DNA of 64,000 bases, from the NCBI GenBank assembly GCA_016712525.1, contig JADJQX010000007.1, positions 2,728,001 through 2,792,000 on the forward strand, in the 5' to 3' direction. The stretch's first letter is position 1. Every line of letters begins with the position of its first letter. Shown here piece by piece: positions 16,158-23,781 of the stretch. Below the pieces are notes generated by a model, which was not told where the DNA came from, did not search any database, and was given only the letters and a program-made list of their open reading frames with translations. The position numbers were made by a program, and so were the translations under genes. This DNA is from Myxococcales bacterium. GTDB lineage: Bacteria > Myxococcota_A > Polyangia > Polyangiales > Polyangiaceae.

Positions 16158-16898
16158 TCACGCAAAGAGCGCGGGAAGCACGGTGCCGCTCGGGCCGCGC
16201 ACGACGTGCTCGAAGGCGCGCTCGTTGTCCGGTGGGTCGAGGTTCACGAGCCACGTCTCGGCGCCCATGTCGCGCGCGCGGAGGACGAGCTCCGACGCCG
16301 GAGAGACGCGCCCCGACGTGCCCACGGCCAAGAAGACGAAGCGCGTGCCAGCCGACGCGTGCACGAACGCCTCGATGCGCGCGAGATCGCGAGGGTCGAG
16401 CCGCTCGCCGAACCAGACGATGTGGGGGCGGAGGAGCGCCGTCTCCCCACGCGCGGCGCAGCGGGCGCACCCGGGGAGCGAGCCGGGCTCGTACACGGTG
16501 TCGTCGTCGAAGGGCGGGCGATCGCAGCGCGAGCACCGCGTCTTCCAGAGGGTGCCGTGCATCTCGACGACACGTCGACTTCCGGCGCGGCTGTGGAGGC
16601 CGTCGACGTTCTGGGTCGCGAGGAGGAACCTGTCCCCGAGGCGCTCCTCGAGCGCGGCGAGCGCGACGTGCCCCGGGTTCGGGCTGACGGCGCGCGCGGC
16701 CTCACGGCGTTCGGAGTAGAAGCGCCACACGAGCGCGGGATCTTCGACGAAGCCGCGGGGCGAGGCGACCTTCTCGATCGGGTGGTTTTCCCACAGGCCG
16801 TCGGCGCCGCGGAACGTGGGGATGCCGCTCTCGGCCGAGATGCCAGCGCCGGTGAGCACGAGCACGCGGGTGCGGTCGTCGAGGACGATCGTCTTCAT
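16158..16898 (-). CDS. cobB: SIR2 family NAD-dependent deacylase, class III type
   Basis: 246 residues. The NAD site GAGISAESGIPTFRG is at 17-31, TQNVDG at 95-100, and the catalytic His114 is in EMHGTLW. The zinc cysteines are Cys122/Cys125 and Cys144/Cys147, and PHIVWFGE is the substrate channel. Tyr61 and Arg64 in FYSERRE form the YxxR pair that in class III sirtuins (SIRT5, CobB) binds acidic acyl groups, so it may remove succinyl or malonyl as well as acetyl groups from lysines in cytoplasmic proteins. Length is normal for the family. It is convergent with the kinase gene (6 bp apart) and may be co-transcribed with nothing: the next upstream gene ends at 16948 on the same strand, 49 bp away. 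Confidence 0.93.
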   Translation of the reverse strand: MKTIVLDDRTRVLVLTGAGISAESGIPTFRGADGLWENHPIEKVASPRGFVEDPALVWRFYSERREAARAVSPNPGHVALAALEERLGDRFLLATQNVDGLHSRAGSRRVVEMHGTLWKTRCSRCDRPPFDDDTVYEPGSLPGCARCAARGETALLRPHIVWFGERLDPRDLARIEAFVHASAGTRFVFLAVGTSGRVSPASELVLRARDMGAETWLVNLDPPDNERAFEHVVRGPSGTVLPALFA

Positions 16899-16947
16899 GT
16901 GCTCTTAGATAAAGTACACATAACCCTTGTCAAGGCGACGCTGACTT

Positions 16948-17964
16948 TTATTGCCCGGGCTTCGACGCCTCGACCACCACCGGCAGGGAGACGGTCTGCC
17001 CTCCGAACGCGGCGACGAACGTCTCCGGGGTCTCGTCGCTCGTCCGAAGGTTGAAGATGGGCGCCGTCGTGGGCTCCGGGAAGGTCGAGAGGAGCGGCTC
17101 GCTCTTCGTGGCGAGGTAGCGCGCCCCCGTGTAGTACGCCTGGCCTCGTGCGTCGCGCGCGACGAGGGCGAACGCGGGGTACGACGAGCGCTCGAGCACG
17201 ATGGGCCCCTTCTGGAGCTCGCCCGCGGCGCGACGGCCCGCGTAGCGATAGACCTCGAGCGACACGTGCGCAGCCTCGGGGTTCGTGACGACGACGGGGA
17301 GCGCCGCGCGGAGCGGCCCGAGCGTGATCCCGACCTCGCCCGTGCCAGGCGCCTTCGCTTCGAACCTGCGAGACACGGCGCTCGTCGACTCGCTCGGGAC
17401 GACCGCCATCGCCCCGGTGGCCGCGTACACCTCGGCGTCGAGATCGTGGGCGAGCTTCTCTCCGGACTGCGAGCGGACCTCGGCGCCGACGTTGACGAGG
17501 AGGCCGGGCGTGAGGCCGAGCGTGCCCTCGGCGTCGTGGGGGCGAACGTCGGGCACGACGACCAGCGACGCGGGCGTCTTGGCGGTGAGGGTGAACGAGT
17601 CGGTGAGCTGCGTGCTCCCATCGCGCCCCTTGATGCGGAGCGTGAGCGAGCCTTCGCGGCGCGCGACGATGCCAAGGCCCGACGACGAAGGCACGATCTC
17701 GCAGGCCCCGTCGTCGCAGGTGGCCTCGTCGATCACGAGCGCGTTCGGATCGACGTCGACACATCCCTTGATGCAGATGTGAACGCCCTGGTTCGGGCGG
17801 GTGACCCTCACGGGCGCCGGCACCCCGACGGCGAGGGGCTCGTCGGGCGGAGAGAACTCGAGGAGGCCGCTCGCGCCGTTGCCGGCGGTGTCTTTCACGG
17901 CGCACCCCGCGACGGCGGAGAGAGAGAGAGCGACGAACGAACAGAGGCGAAGAGAAGCGCGCAT
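16948..17964 (-). CDS. Lipoprotein of unknown function with Ig-like repeats
   Basis: 338 residues. ATG 17964 is chosen because MRASLRLCSFVALSLSAVAG leads straight into a lipobox AGC; a frame opening further upstream adds no signal character. The mature part is all-beta. An early cysteine-rich patch HICIKGCVD plus TCDDGACEIVP could form two disulphides. Repeated strands such as GSLTLRIKGRDGSTQLTDSF, TLTAKTPASLVVVPD, GTGEVGITLGPLRAALPVVV and GGQTVSLPVVVEASKP look like BIG/Ig-type surface domains. No enzyme motif. It lies between the sirtuin and another lipoprotein on the same strand. Confidence 0.8.
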   Translation of the reverse strand: MRASLRLCSFVALSLSAVAGCAVKDTAGNGASGLLEFSPPDEPLAVGVPAPVRVTRPNQGVHICIKGCVDVDPNALVIDEATCDDGACEIVPSSSGLGIVARREGSLTLRIKGRDGSTQLTDSFTLTAKTPASLVVVPDVRPHDAEGTLGLTPGLLVNVGAEVRSQSGEKLAHDLDAEVYAATGAMAVVPSESTSAVSRRFEAKAPGTGEVGITLGPLRAALPVVVTNPEAAHVSLEVYRYAGRRAAGELQKGPIVLERSSYPAFALVARDARGQAYYTGARYLATKSEPLLSTFPEPTTAPIFNLRTSDETPETFVAAFGGQTVSLPVVVEASKPGQ

Positions 17965-18068
17965 GGCGGCGCTTTTAGCAACGACCGTTCCAGAAACCAG
18001 CCGCATCTATCCCACGGATTTCATTCACATTTGACCGACGCCGTAGCCGGCGGTTCACGCAGGATCCG

Positions 18069-18983
18069 TCAGAAGCCCTTCTTGGTGTAGGCGCCCTTGA
18101 TGCCCTTCGCGGCGAGGAGCTTCGCGCGCGCGTCGGCGGCCTTCGCGTCGGTGAAGCGACCGCCGAGCACGACCTCGAAGCAGCACGCGAGCCCGACGAA
18201 GGCGCGGCTGTCGGTGCGCTCGGCGTCCGAGATCCCGGCCTTCGTGAGCTTCTCGAAGAGGGCCCCGGCGCCCTCGTCGGCGCGCGCAGGGTCGTCCATC
18301 GGGAAGGCGCCCGCGACCACGAGGAACGGCCTGTCGTCGCGGACACGAGGGACGTCCTTCTTGGCGACCTCGCCCGCGAGCAAGACCTTCTCACGCGCGC
18401 CCTCGAAGTCGGGGGCGCCCATCGACGAGCCAACCACGGTGGGGGTGCTCGTGAGCCGGAGCTCCGGGATAGTGACCTCGGGGCCGTCTCCGCCGCCCGT
18501 GCGGGCCTTCCGCGTGCGACCGGTGAAGCGCCCGGTCACGTCGGCGGTGGCCCAGTCGGCGAGGGTCACCGGCTCTCCGCCGTCGTCGTGGAGATCGATC
18601 CAGGTCGCCCCGCCCTCTTGCGCGACCGTCTGGATGCAGGGGGGCGGGCACGTGCACGAAGGTCCGCAGTGCCACACGCGGAGGCCCGCGATCTCGACCG
18701 CGCCGGCGGCGGCTCGCGCGACGCGGTTCTCGACGAACGACTTCTTGGGGTCTTCGGCGGGCACGTCTCTCGCGGAGCCCTCGACCTTGCCGCGGACCTC
18801 GGGCTTGGCGACGGAGGGTGCGCCCATGGGATCGGCCTTCGGCGCGCTCGCGCTCGCGCCCGGCGACGAAGACGTCACCGGCGGGGCGGCGTCCTCGTGC
18901 TTCGTGTCGGCCTTCGGGCGGCACCCCGACGCGAGCGAGCCGAGCGCGAGCACGACGACGAGCCAAGCTCGCGCGAGGCTCAT
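18069..18983 (-). CDS. Lipoprotein, Cys-rich centre, SPOR-like C-terminal end
   Basis: 304 residues. The signal MSLARAWLVVVLALGSLASG is followed by the lipobox Cys (SGC). A Ser/Ala/Pro linker leads to a region with HCGPSCTCPPPC, a compact four-cysteine patch. Then comes ATWIDLHDDGGEPVTLADWA, which reads like a strand-rich domain. The last 80 residues (RPFLVVAGAFPMDDPARADE, FTDAKAADARAKLLAAKGIK, GAYTKKGF) have the beta-alpha-beta repeat look of SPOR domains that bind denuded peptidoglycan; this is a tentative call. Its ATG overlaps the stop of the upstream FHA-GGDEF gene as ATGA, so the two are co-translated. Confidence 0.8.
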   Translation of the reverse strand: MSLARAWLVVVLALGSLASGCRPKADTKHEDAAPPVTSSSPGASASAPKADPMGAPSVAKPEVRGKVEGSARDVPAEDPKKSFVENRVARAAAGAVEIAGLRVWHCGPSCTCPPPCIQTVAQEGGATWIDLHDDGGEPVTLADWATADVTGRFTGRTRKARTGGGDGPEVTIPELRLTSTPTVVGSSMGAPDFEGAREKVLLAGEVAKKDVPRVRDDRPFLVVAGAFPMDDPARADEGAGALFEKLTKAGISDAERTDSRAFVGLACCFEVVLGGRFTDAKAADARAKLLAAKGIKGAYTKKGF

Positions 18984-19879
18984 TCGGCCACGACCACCCG
19001 GTTTCGGCCCGCGCGTTTGGCGGCGTAGAGGGCCTTGTCGGCGCGCTCGTAGAGGCGCTCGGCCGAGTCTTGGGTGGTGCCGTCGAGGCTCGCGCAGCCG
19101 AGGCTCACCGTGGCGCCGAAGGTCTCGTCTTTGATGAGGAACGACGCGGCCTCGACCGCGATGCGCACCTTCTCGGCGACGACCTTGGCGCCGAGCAGAT
19201 CGACCTCGGGGAGCAAGATGCCGAACTCTTCGCCGCCGACGCGGCCGAAGATGTCGTGCTCGCGGATGCGTGGGCGCACGAGGCCCGCGAGCTGACGGAG
19301 CACCGAGTCTCCGGCGACGTGCCCGTAGGTGTCGTTGATCTTCTTGAAGTGGTCGATGTCGAAGAGGAGGAGCGACAGCGGGCGTTTGTACCTTTGGGCG
19401 CGAGCGGCCTCGCGAGGGAGGGCCTCCGTGAAGGCGCGCTTGTTGTGCGCCTGCGTGAGCGCGTCGGTCATCATGAGGCGGTAGATCTCTTCGTGGTACC
19501 GGGCCTCGACGTCGTCGCCCGTCATGTACTTGAGGATGCTGCGGCCGATCTTGATCTGGACGCCGTTCTCGAGGGCGCTCTCTTTCACGGACACGTCGTT
19601 CACGAAGGTGCCGTTCGTGGAGCCGAGGTCCTCGATGTGGTGACGACCGTCGCGCTTGAAGATACGCGAGTGTTTGCGGCTCACGCTCTCTTGCGCGATG
19701 CAGAGCTCGGCGGGCTCGACGCGCCCGATGACGATCGGGTCGTCGTGCAGCTCCACGCGCCGGCCCATGTCGGGCCCGTAGAGAATGACCAAGAACGCGC
19801 TGCCCGCGGGCAGCTCGGGGAGCGAGGTTCGGCCCGCCCGCGAGAACGGGGTCTTCAACGTGGACAGCTTGTCACGCAC
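18980..19879 (-). CDS. FHA domain diguanylate cyclase (GGDEF)
   Basis: 299 residues from GTG 19879 with CGAGG five bases upstream. The N-terminal FHA domain spans about 28-120, with IGR at 51-53, the phosphothreonine-binding SRKHSR (67-72) and GSTNGTFVN (86-94). The GGDEF domain occupies about 135-298: metal-binding FDID, active site GGEEF (215-219) and, five residues before it, the inhibitory I-site REHD (206-209). It should make c-di-GMP in the cytoplasm, be feedback-inhibited, and be recruited or activated by a phosphothreonine protein, plausibly a PknB-type kinase such as the one at 14.5 kb. The 4-nt overlap with the following lipoprotein gene suggests a signalling link to the envelope. 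Confidence 0.93.
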   Translation of the reverse strand: MRDKLSTLKTPFSRAGRTSLPELPAGSAFLVILYGPDMGRRVELHDDPIVIGRVEPAELCIAQESVSRKHSRIFKRDGRHHIEDLGSTNGTFVNDVSVKESALENGVQIKIGRSILKYMTGDDVEARYHEEIYRLMMTDALTQAHNKRAFTEALPREAARAQRYKRPLSLLLFDIDHFKKINDTYGHVAGDSVLRQLAGLVRPRIREHDIFGRVGGEEFGILLPEVDLLGAKVVAEKVRIAVEAASFLIKDETFGATVSLGCASLDGTTQDSAERLYERADKALYAAKRAGRNRVVVAE

Positions 19880-19940
19880 CTCGAAAGAGTACGGGGAACC
19901 TCGGTCGCGCGAAACGAAAACCCGCGAATGCGAGCCCGGA

Positions 19941-20981
19941 TTAGGCCGTCAGGAGAAAACCCTCGCCCTCGACGAGCCCCTCGTTCACGAGGCGCTCACG
20001 CACCATGTCACGCGCCGAGCGCGACACTTGGAGAGCCTCACCCAGGGCGCGCTGCTCGGACGCGAGCGCCCGCGATCCCCGCGCGCGAAGGCGCACGAGC
20101 ACGAGCGCCCCCGAAGGCCGCTCCGCGGGCCCAACGATCGGCACTTTTTCGAGCAAGTTCCCTACTTTACGAGGGTCTACGTCGACGAACGCGCGGGGCA
20201 CGAGCCCCTCTCCGCGGAGGGCCTTGGCGAGCCCTTTGCCGGCGTCTCCCGCGCCCCACACGACGAACCCTCCGGGCCGCGCGCGGAGGAGCGGCGCGAG
20301 GTGGTGCGCTCGGGCCGCGACGAGGGCGCGCTCGTCGCATCGTGCGTCGTTCGTCGTGACGCGGCGCGGGTGGTCGTGCCATGCGAAGAGCACCCGAGGC
20401 ACCTTGGCGAGCCCGTACCCTGCCGCGGCGAGGCGCAGGAAGAGATCGTAGTCCTCGGGCCACGGGGCCTCGCGATAGCCCCCGACGCCCTCGAGCGCGC
20501 TCCTCCTGAGCACCGTCGCCGGGTGGCACAGCGGCGACTCGACGAACCTGGCGAGGGCGTGCGACGCCGGATCGACGAGGGCGTTCTGCCACGCGACGTA
20601 TGCCGAAAACCCTGGAGAAGGCTCGTCCGAGACCAGCTCGACCTGCGACGCCGCGGCCCCGAGCGAAGGGTCTCGCGCGAGGAGCTCGGCGCACGCGGCG
20701 ATGCGCCCGGGGGACGAGACGTCGTCGGCGTCCATACGTGCGACCAGCTCTCCCTTGGACTCGCGCATCCCGAGGGCGAGCGCGCCGGCGACACCGAGGC
20801 CCGGCGTGCGGACGAGCCGAACCCGAGGGTCTCCGAGCGCGAGCACACGCGCCGACGTCGCATCGGTCGAGCCGTCGTCGACGACCACGACCTCGTCCAC
20901 GCACGCCTCGGCGAGGACCGACGACAGCGCGCGGACCACGGTGGACGAAGCGTCACGCGCGGGGAGCACGCACGAGATCAT
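19941..20981 (-). CDS. Family 2 glycosyltransferase with a C-terminal Rossmann-like domain
   Basis: 346 residues from ATG 20981. The GT-A domain has VVVVDDGSTD (nucleotide binding, 32-40), the DxD-type MDADD (83-87), SPLCHPATVLRR and the catalytic-region PWPEDYDLFLRLAAAGY, matching GT2 enzymes that build polysaccharides or glycolipids from nucleotide sugars. After HDHPRRVT the C-terminal about 100 residues read GGFVVWGAGDAGKGLAKALR and AFVDVDPRKVGN, a nucleotide-binding fold like the one in some sugar-modifying enzymes. That makes it a fusion rather than a plain GT2. No membrane segments. It begins 7 bp after the upstream sigma-like gene. Confidence 0.88.
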   Translation of the reverse strand: MISCVLPARDASSTVVRALSSVLAEACVDEVVVVDDGSTDATSARVLALGDPRVRLVRTPGLGVAGALALGMRESKGELVARMDADDVSSPGRIAACAELLARDPSLGAAASQVELVSDEPSPGFSAYVAWQNALVDPASHALARFVESPLCHPATVLRRSALEGVGGYREAPWPEDYDLFLRLAAAGYGLAKVPRVLFAWHDHPRRVTTNDARCDERALVAARAHHLAPLLRARPGGFVVWGAGDAGKGLAKALRGEGLVPRAFVDVDPRKVGNLLEKVPIVGPAERPSGALVLVRLRARGSRALASEQRALGEALQVSRSARDMVRERLVNEGLVEGEGFLLTA

Positions 20982-20988
20982 CGCTGGC

Positions 20989-21339
20989 TCAGCGCGCCAT
21001 GACCTCGGCGAACCGGAGCGCAGCGCGCACCGCGTCCTCCGAGAGGCCGGAGCGAACGGCGAGCTCGGCGACCGTGGGCTTACGACCGAGCTCCTTCGCG
21101 AGGGCGCGCGCGGCCGGGAGCACGAGCGCGAGATCGTCCTTCGGGGAGCGCACGTCGTGGGCGTCGACGACGGTGCGCCCCTCGGCCTCGAGCGCCGAGA
21201 CCAAGACCTCGACCTCGTCGGCCGAGACCGCCACCGTGCCGATCGCCTCGGCCACACGATCGAGCGACAAAAGGCGAGCGCCCGGCTCTCGGGTCTCCTC
21301 GAGCAAAGCGTGGAGGACGAGCGTGAGGGCCGGGCGCAT
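20989..21339 (-). CDS. Protein with sigma-70 region 1.1-like and region 3-like segments
   Basis: 116 residues from ATG 21339 (the longer frame from 21366 adds no family similarity). The first half, LLSLDRVAEAI, VSADEVEVLVSALEAEG and RTVVDAHD, follows the pattern of region 1.1 of primary sigma factors (helix, valine-asp turn, DQIEDLLxxLExxGIxVV). The second half, LVLPAARALAKELGRKPTVA and ELAVRSGLSEDAVRAALRFA, matches the region 3 helix-turn-helix ELGREPTxEELAxRxGL. Regions 2 and 4, which bind core RNA polymerase and promoter elements, are absent. It cannot be a complete sigma factor; an antagonist, a regulator or a relic are all possible. It sits between a DUF362 gene and the glycosyltransferase with close spacing. 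Confidence 0.7.
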   Translation of the reverse strand: MRPALTLVLHALLEETREPGARLLSLDRVAEAIGTVAVSADEVEVLVSALEAEGRTVVDAHDVRSPKDDLALVLPAARALAKELGRKPTVAELAVRSGLSEDAVRAALRFAEVMAR

Positions 21340-21390
21340 GAGAGGCTCCGATCGAGACCCATGCACGATGCACGGGCCTCGAGGTGGGGC

Positions 21391-22536
21391 TCAGATCGTG
21401 ACTTCCTTGAGCTGGATGCGCGCCCTGTCGGCGACGCCGAGCCCGAGCTCCCCGGCCGTCTTGATGTAGACGGGGGCGCGTTTGTCGTCGGTGAGGGTCT
21501 TGAGACCGAGCTCGGCGCGGTACTTCTCGACGACCTCCCAGCCGATCATGTCGAGGGCGACCGGGTCGGTCGAGGCGTACACGGCCTCGTGCGGCTTCAC
21601 GTGCTGCGGCATCTTCCAGAGCGGACCGCCGTTCGCCATGACCTTGTAGCCGTCGAGGATCGAGAGGCGCACGCGGGACTTGATGACGTCCTGGGCGTAC
21701 ATGAGCGCGATCTGCGGGCTCGCGTTGTGCACGTGGAAATCGTGCGGGTTGATGCTGCACCCGTGGGTCATGTTCTTGAGGGCGCCGGTGAACCCGCAGA
21801 TGCTGTGGTCCTTCACGAGGGCGAAGTTGAACGCCGCCGTGGCCTCGGTGAGCGGACGCACGAACTTGGTGCGCGTGCCGGTGCCCGGGATGAGGCGCTC
21901 GGGCATGTTGACCATGGCCGGGTTCTCTTTGTCGCCGTCGGGGCCTTTGATTTTGCCGTTCTGGTGGATGGCGACCTGCACGCCCGCGGGCAGGCTCTGC
22001 GGCGTGATGCGCGTGCCGGCGAGGAAGCCCGAGTACTGCTCGAGCACCGTGATTTGGTTCGCGGGCACGCCGGCCGCGATGAGCGCCTCGATGAACGGGA
22101 GCACGAGCTCCTTGTTGGTGCCCATGTTCTCGCGCGCGATGCCGTTCACCTTGACGAGGACCTTGTCCTTCGGGTGAACGAACTCTTTCACGGAGGCGAC
22201 GAGGTCGGGCTTGCCCGTGAGCTCGGTCATGACCCGCGTGAGCATGGCCTTCGCGTCCTCGGGCTTCGGGTAGAGCTGGTTCGCCTGGAGGCTGTCCTTC
22301 TTGACGACCTTCACGACCTTGCCCGGCGCCTGGAACGGACGGAACCCGTCGGGGGGGACGGCGGCGAGGCTCGGGGCCTCGTTCGCGCCTCCGGCGGCCT
22401 CGGCGCTCTTCTCGAGGAGGAGCGGGATCGCCATGGCGCCAGCCGCGGCGAGGAACGTGCGACGCGTGGCCGCGCCGGCCTCCGGCGTGAGGGACTCTTC
22501 GATACGGGCGGTCTCGGAAGGCTCGTCGATGCGCAT
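21391..22536 (-). CDS. Tat-exported DUF362 domain protein
   Basis: 381 residues from ATG 22536. The twin-arginine signal TRRTFLAAAGAMAIPLLL starts at residue 24 with RR at 25-26, so a folded and probably cofactor-bearing protein is exported. The DUF362 core is visible in KVLVKVNGIARENMGTNKEL, FIEALIAAGVPANQITVLEQ, FALVKDHSICGFTGALKNMT and AVYASTDPVALDMIGWEVVE. The domain is usually linked to iron-sulphur proteins, but no ferredoxin CxxCxxC motif is present here; Cys residues in SICGF and HGCSIN could bind metal. The function of DUF362 is unknown. Spacing to the downstream gene is about 50 bp, so the three genes 22536-19941 may form an operon. Confidence 0.88.
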   Translation of the reverse strand: MRIDEPSETARIEESLTPEAGAATRRTFLAAAGAMAIPLLLEKSAEAAGGANEAPSLAAVPPDGFRPFQAPGKVVKVVKKDSLQANQLYPKPEDAKAMLTRVMTELTGKPDLVASVKEFVHPKDKVLVKVNGIARENMGTNKELVLPFIEALIAAGVPANQITVLEQYSGFLAGTRITPQSLPAGVQVAIHQNGKIKGPDGDKENPAMVNMPERLIPGTGTRTKFVRPLTEATAAFNFALVKDHSICGFTGALKNMTHGCSINPHDFHVHNASPQIALMYAQDVIKSRVRLSILDGYKVMANGGPLWKMPQHVKPHEAVYASTDPVALDMIGWEVVEKYRAELGLKTLTDDKRAPVYIKTAGELGLGVADRARIQLKEVTI

Positions 22537-22770
22537 GGGGGCCTCGTGCGGGCGCGCGGCGCGTGGGGGCCGCGGCGGGTTTCCCCCATCTCTACGCCGT
22601 TTTCCGCGACGGACCAAGCCCACGCGCGCCGGCCGTCACCCCACGCGCCCCCCCACGCGCGGGGACGAGCCCGACCGCGCGCGCCCCACGCGACTGGCCC
22701 AGGCCAGGCCGAAATGTGGCCCGGCCACCCAAAACGGGGCGCAACTCCAATGATTTCAACGATCTAACGT

Positions 22771-22786
22771 TGGCATCCCGTTCGCA
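22771..22786 (+). promoter_or_regulatory. Candidate sigma-54 promoter
   Basis: TGGCATCCCGTTCGCA matches the -24/-12 consensus TGGCACG-N4-TTGCA with the invariant GG and GC at the right spacing, a single change within the -12 element (TCGCA for TTGCA), and departures at two less critical positions (C6, G7). It lies 52 bp before the ATG of the small protein at 22838, in an otherwise unusually A/T-rich patch (22741-22790). A match this short can arise by chance. Confidence 0.35.
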
Positions 22787-22837
22787 ATAAGGGCGCTCGT
22801 GCCCCGCGGCAAAGAGCCTCGGGGCTCGGAGGTCATC

Positions 22838-23110
22838 ATGGATCAGCAGCGCAAGATGAAGGTCGTCTACACCATCGTGGATCGCGGTCAGAAGTCGTAC
22901 TGGGTGCGCGTCGGCGTGGGGTTCGAGAACGCCGACGGCTCGCTCAACCTGAAGCTCGACGCCGTGCCCACGAACGGCACGCTCCAGGTGCGCGACTGGG
23001 AGCCCCGCGAAGAGAGGGACTTCGGGGGGCGCGACCGCGAGGGGCGGGAGGGGCGCGATCGCGACGGCCGCACGAACGGCGCCGGTGACGCGGCGGCGAG
23101 GTTCGCGTGA
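22838..23110 (+). CDS. Small beta-rich conserved protein with charged low-complexity tail
   Basis: 90 residues from ATG 22838 with GGAGGT five bases upstream. The first 50 residues (MKVVYTIVDRGQKSYWVRVG, VGFENADGSLNLKLDAVPTN, GTLQVRDWEP) form a compact all-beta unit. The whole resembles a small family found widely in myxobacteria and other deltaproteobacterial lineages. It is followed by an Arg/Asp/Glu/Gly-rich tail (REERDFGGRDREGREGRDRD) that is probably disordered and could bind nucleic acid. Function unknown. Its stop overlaps the GTG start of the helix-hairpin-helix gene by 4 nt (GTGA), hinting at a joint role. Confidence 0.75.
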   Translation: MDQQRKMKVVYTIVDRGQKSYWVRVGVGFENADGSLNLKLDAVPTNGTLQVRDWEPREERDFGGRDREGREGRDRDGRTNGAGDAAARFA

Positions 23111-23679
23111 TCGGACGCCCTCAAGCGACCGACGTGGCGAAGCGGCGCCCGGTCCGCAAGGCGCTCTCGGCCCTCGTGAGCCAGGCGCGCGCCTCGCCCT
23201 GGGCAAAACCTGCGGCGAAGGCGGCACTCGCGGTGCTCGCGCTCGTCGTGCTCTCGGTCATCGGGGGCTCGGCGATCGGAGGCGCGCGGGCGAGCACGGG
23301 GCCCTCGGGGGTGGCCCTCGCCGACGCGGGCGCGACGCCTCCGCCCGTCGTGACCCTCGCCGAGACGGTGATCGAGGCGCAGGCTCCCCCGCCCCCTGCG
23401 CCCACGACGCCGCCCGGACAAGCCGCGGGAGCTCCGGCCCCCGCGAACGGAGCGGCGGGAAAAGCCACTCCGGAGAACCCCGTGTCTCTCAACACGGCCA
23501 CCTTCGAGGACCTGCGAAGGCTCCCCGGAGTGGGCCCGAAGAAGGCCGAGGCCATCTTGGCGATACGAGCCAAGATAGGAAAGTTCAGGAGGCCGGAGGA
23601 CCTCATGAGGGTCAAAGGAATAGGCCGAGGGACGTTCAAGAAGCTGCGCCCCTTGGTCACGGTCACGGACGGGCAGTGA
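23107..23679 (+). CDS. ComEA-like helix-hairpin-helix protein, membrane anchored
   Basis: 190 residues from GTG 23107. After a basic N-terminus there is one hydrophobic stretch (KAALAVLALVVLSVIGGSAI) and an Ala/Pro-rich linker. The C-terminal HhH tandem is NPVSLNTATFEDLRRLPGVG, PKKAEAILAIRAKIGKFRRP and EDLMRVKGIGRGTFKKLRPL. This is the signature of ComEA: the first loop LPGVGPKKA and second loop VKGIGRGTF bind DNA backbone non-specifically. ComEA proteins are membrane-anchored DNA receptors for natural uptake, but no other com genes are nearby, so a different DNA-linked role is possible. It is convergent with the next gene, with a long hairpin between. Confidence 0.85.
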   Translation: MIGRPQATDVAKRRPVRKALSALVSQARASPWAKPAAKAALAVLALVVLSVIGGSAIGGARASTGPSGVALADAGATPPPVVTLAETVIEAQAPPPPAPTTPPGQAAGAPAPANGAAGKATPENPVSLNTATFEDLRRLPGVGPKKAEAILAIRAKIGKFRRPEDLMRVKGIGRGTFKKLRPLVTVTDGQ

Positions 23680-23704
23680 CGGTCTCGGGATAACCACGTT
23701 CGGG

Positions 23705-23759
23705 GAGGAGGAGCCTCCGGCGATCGCCCTTGGGGTTGGTCGTCGCGAGGCTCCTCTTC
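23705..23759. terminator. Long inverted repeat between convergent genes
   Basis: GAGGAGCCTC (23708-23717) is the exact inverse of GAGGCTCCTC (23747-23756); extending outward adds one G-U and two Watson-Crick pairs. The loop is 29 bases. It lies between the stops of the HhH gene and the minus-strand lipoprotein, so it may act as a two-way terminator, though neither side has a long T tract. Confidence 0.5.
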
Positions 23760-23781
23760 GACGTCGTCGGGTCGACATGGG

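Noticed and set aside
18001..18060. Possible tRNA-like fragment between lipoprotein genes
   Set aside because: No cloverleaf, no TTCGANTC-type T-loop; just intergenic sequence.
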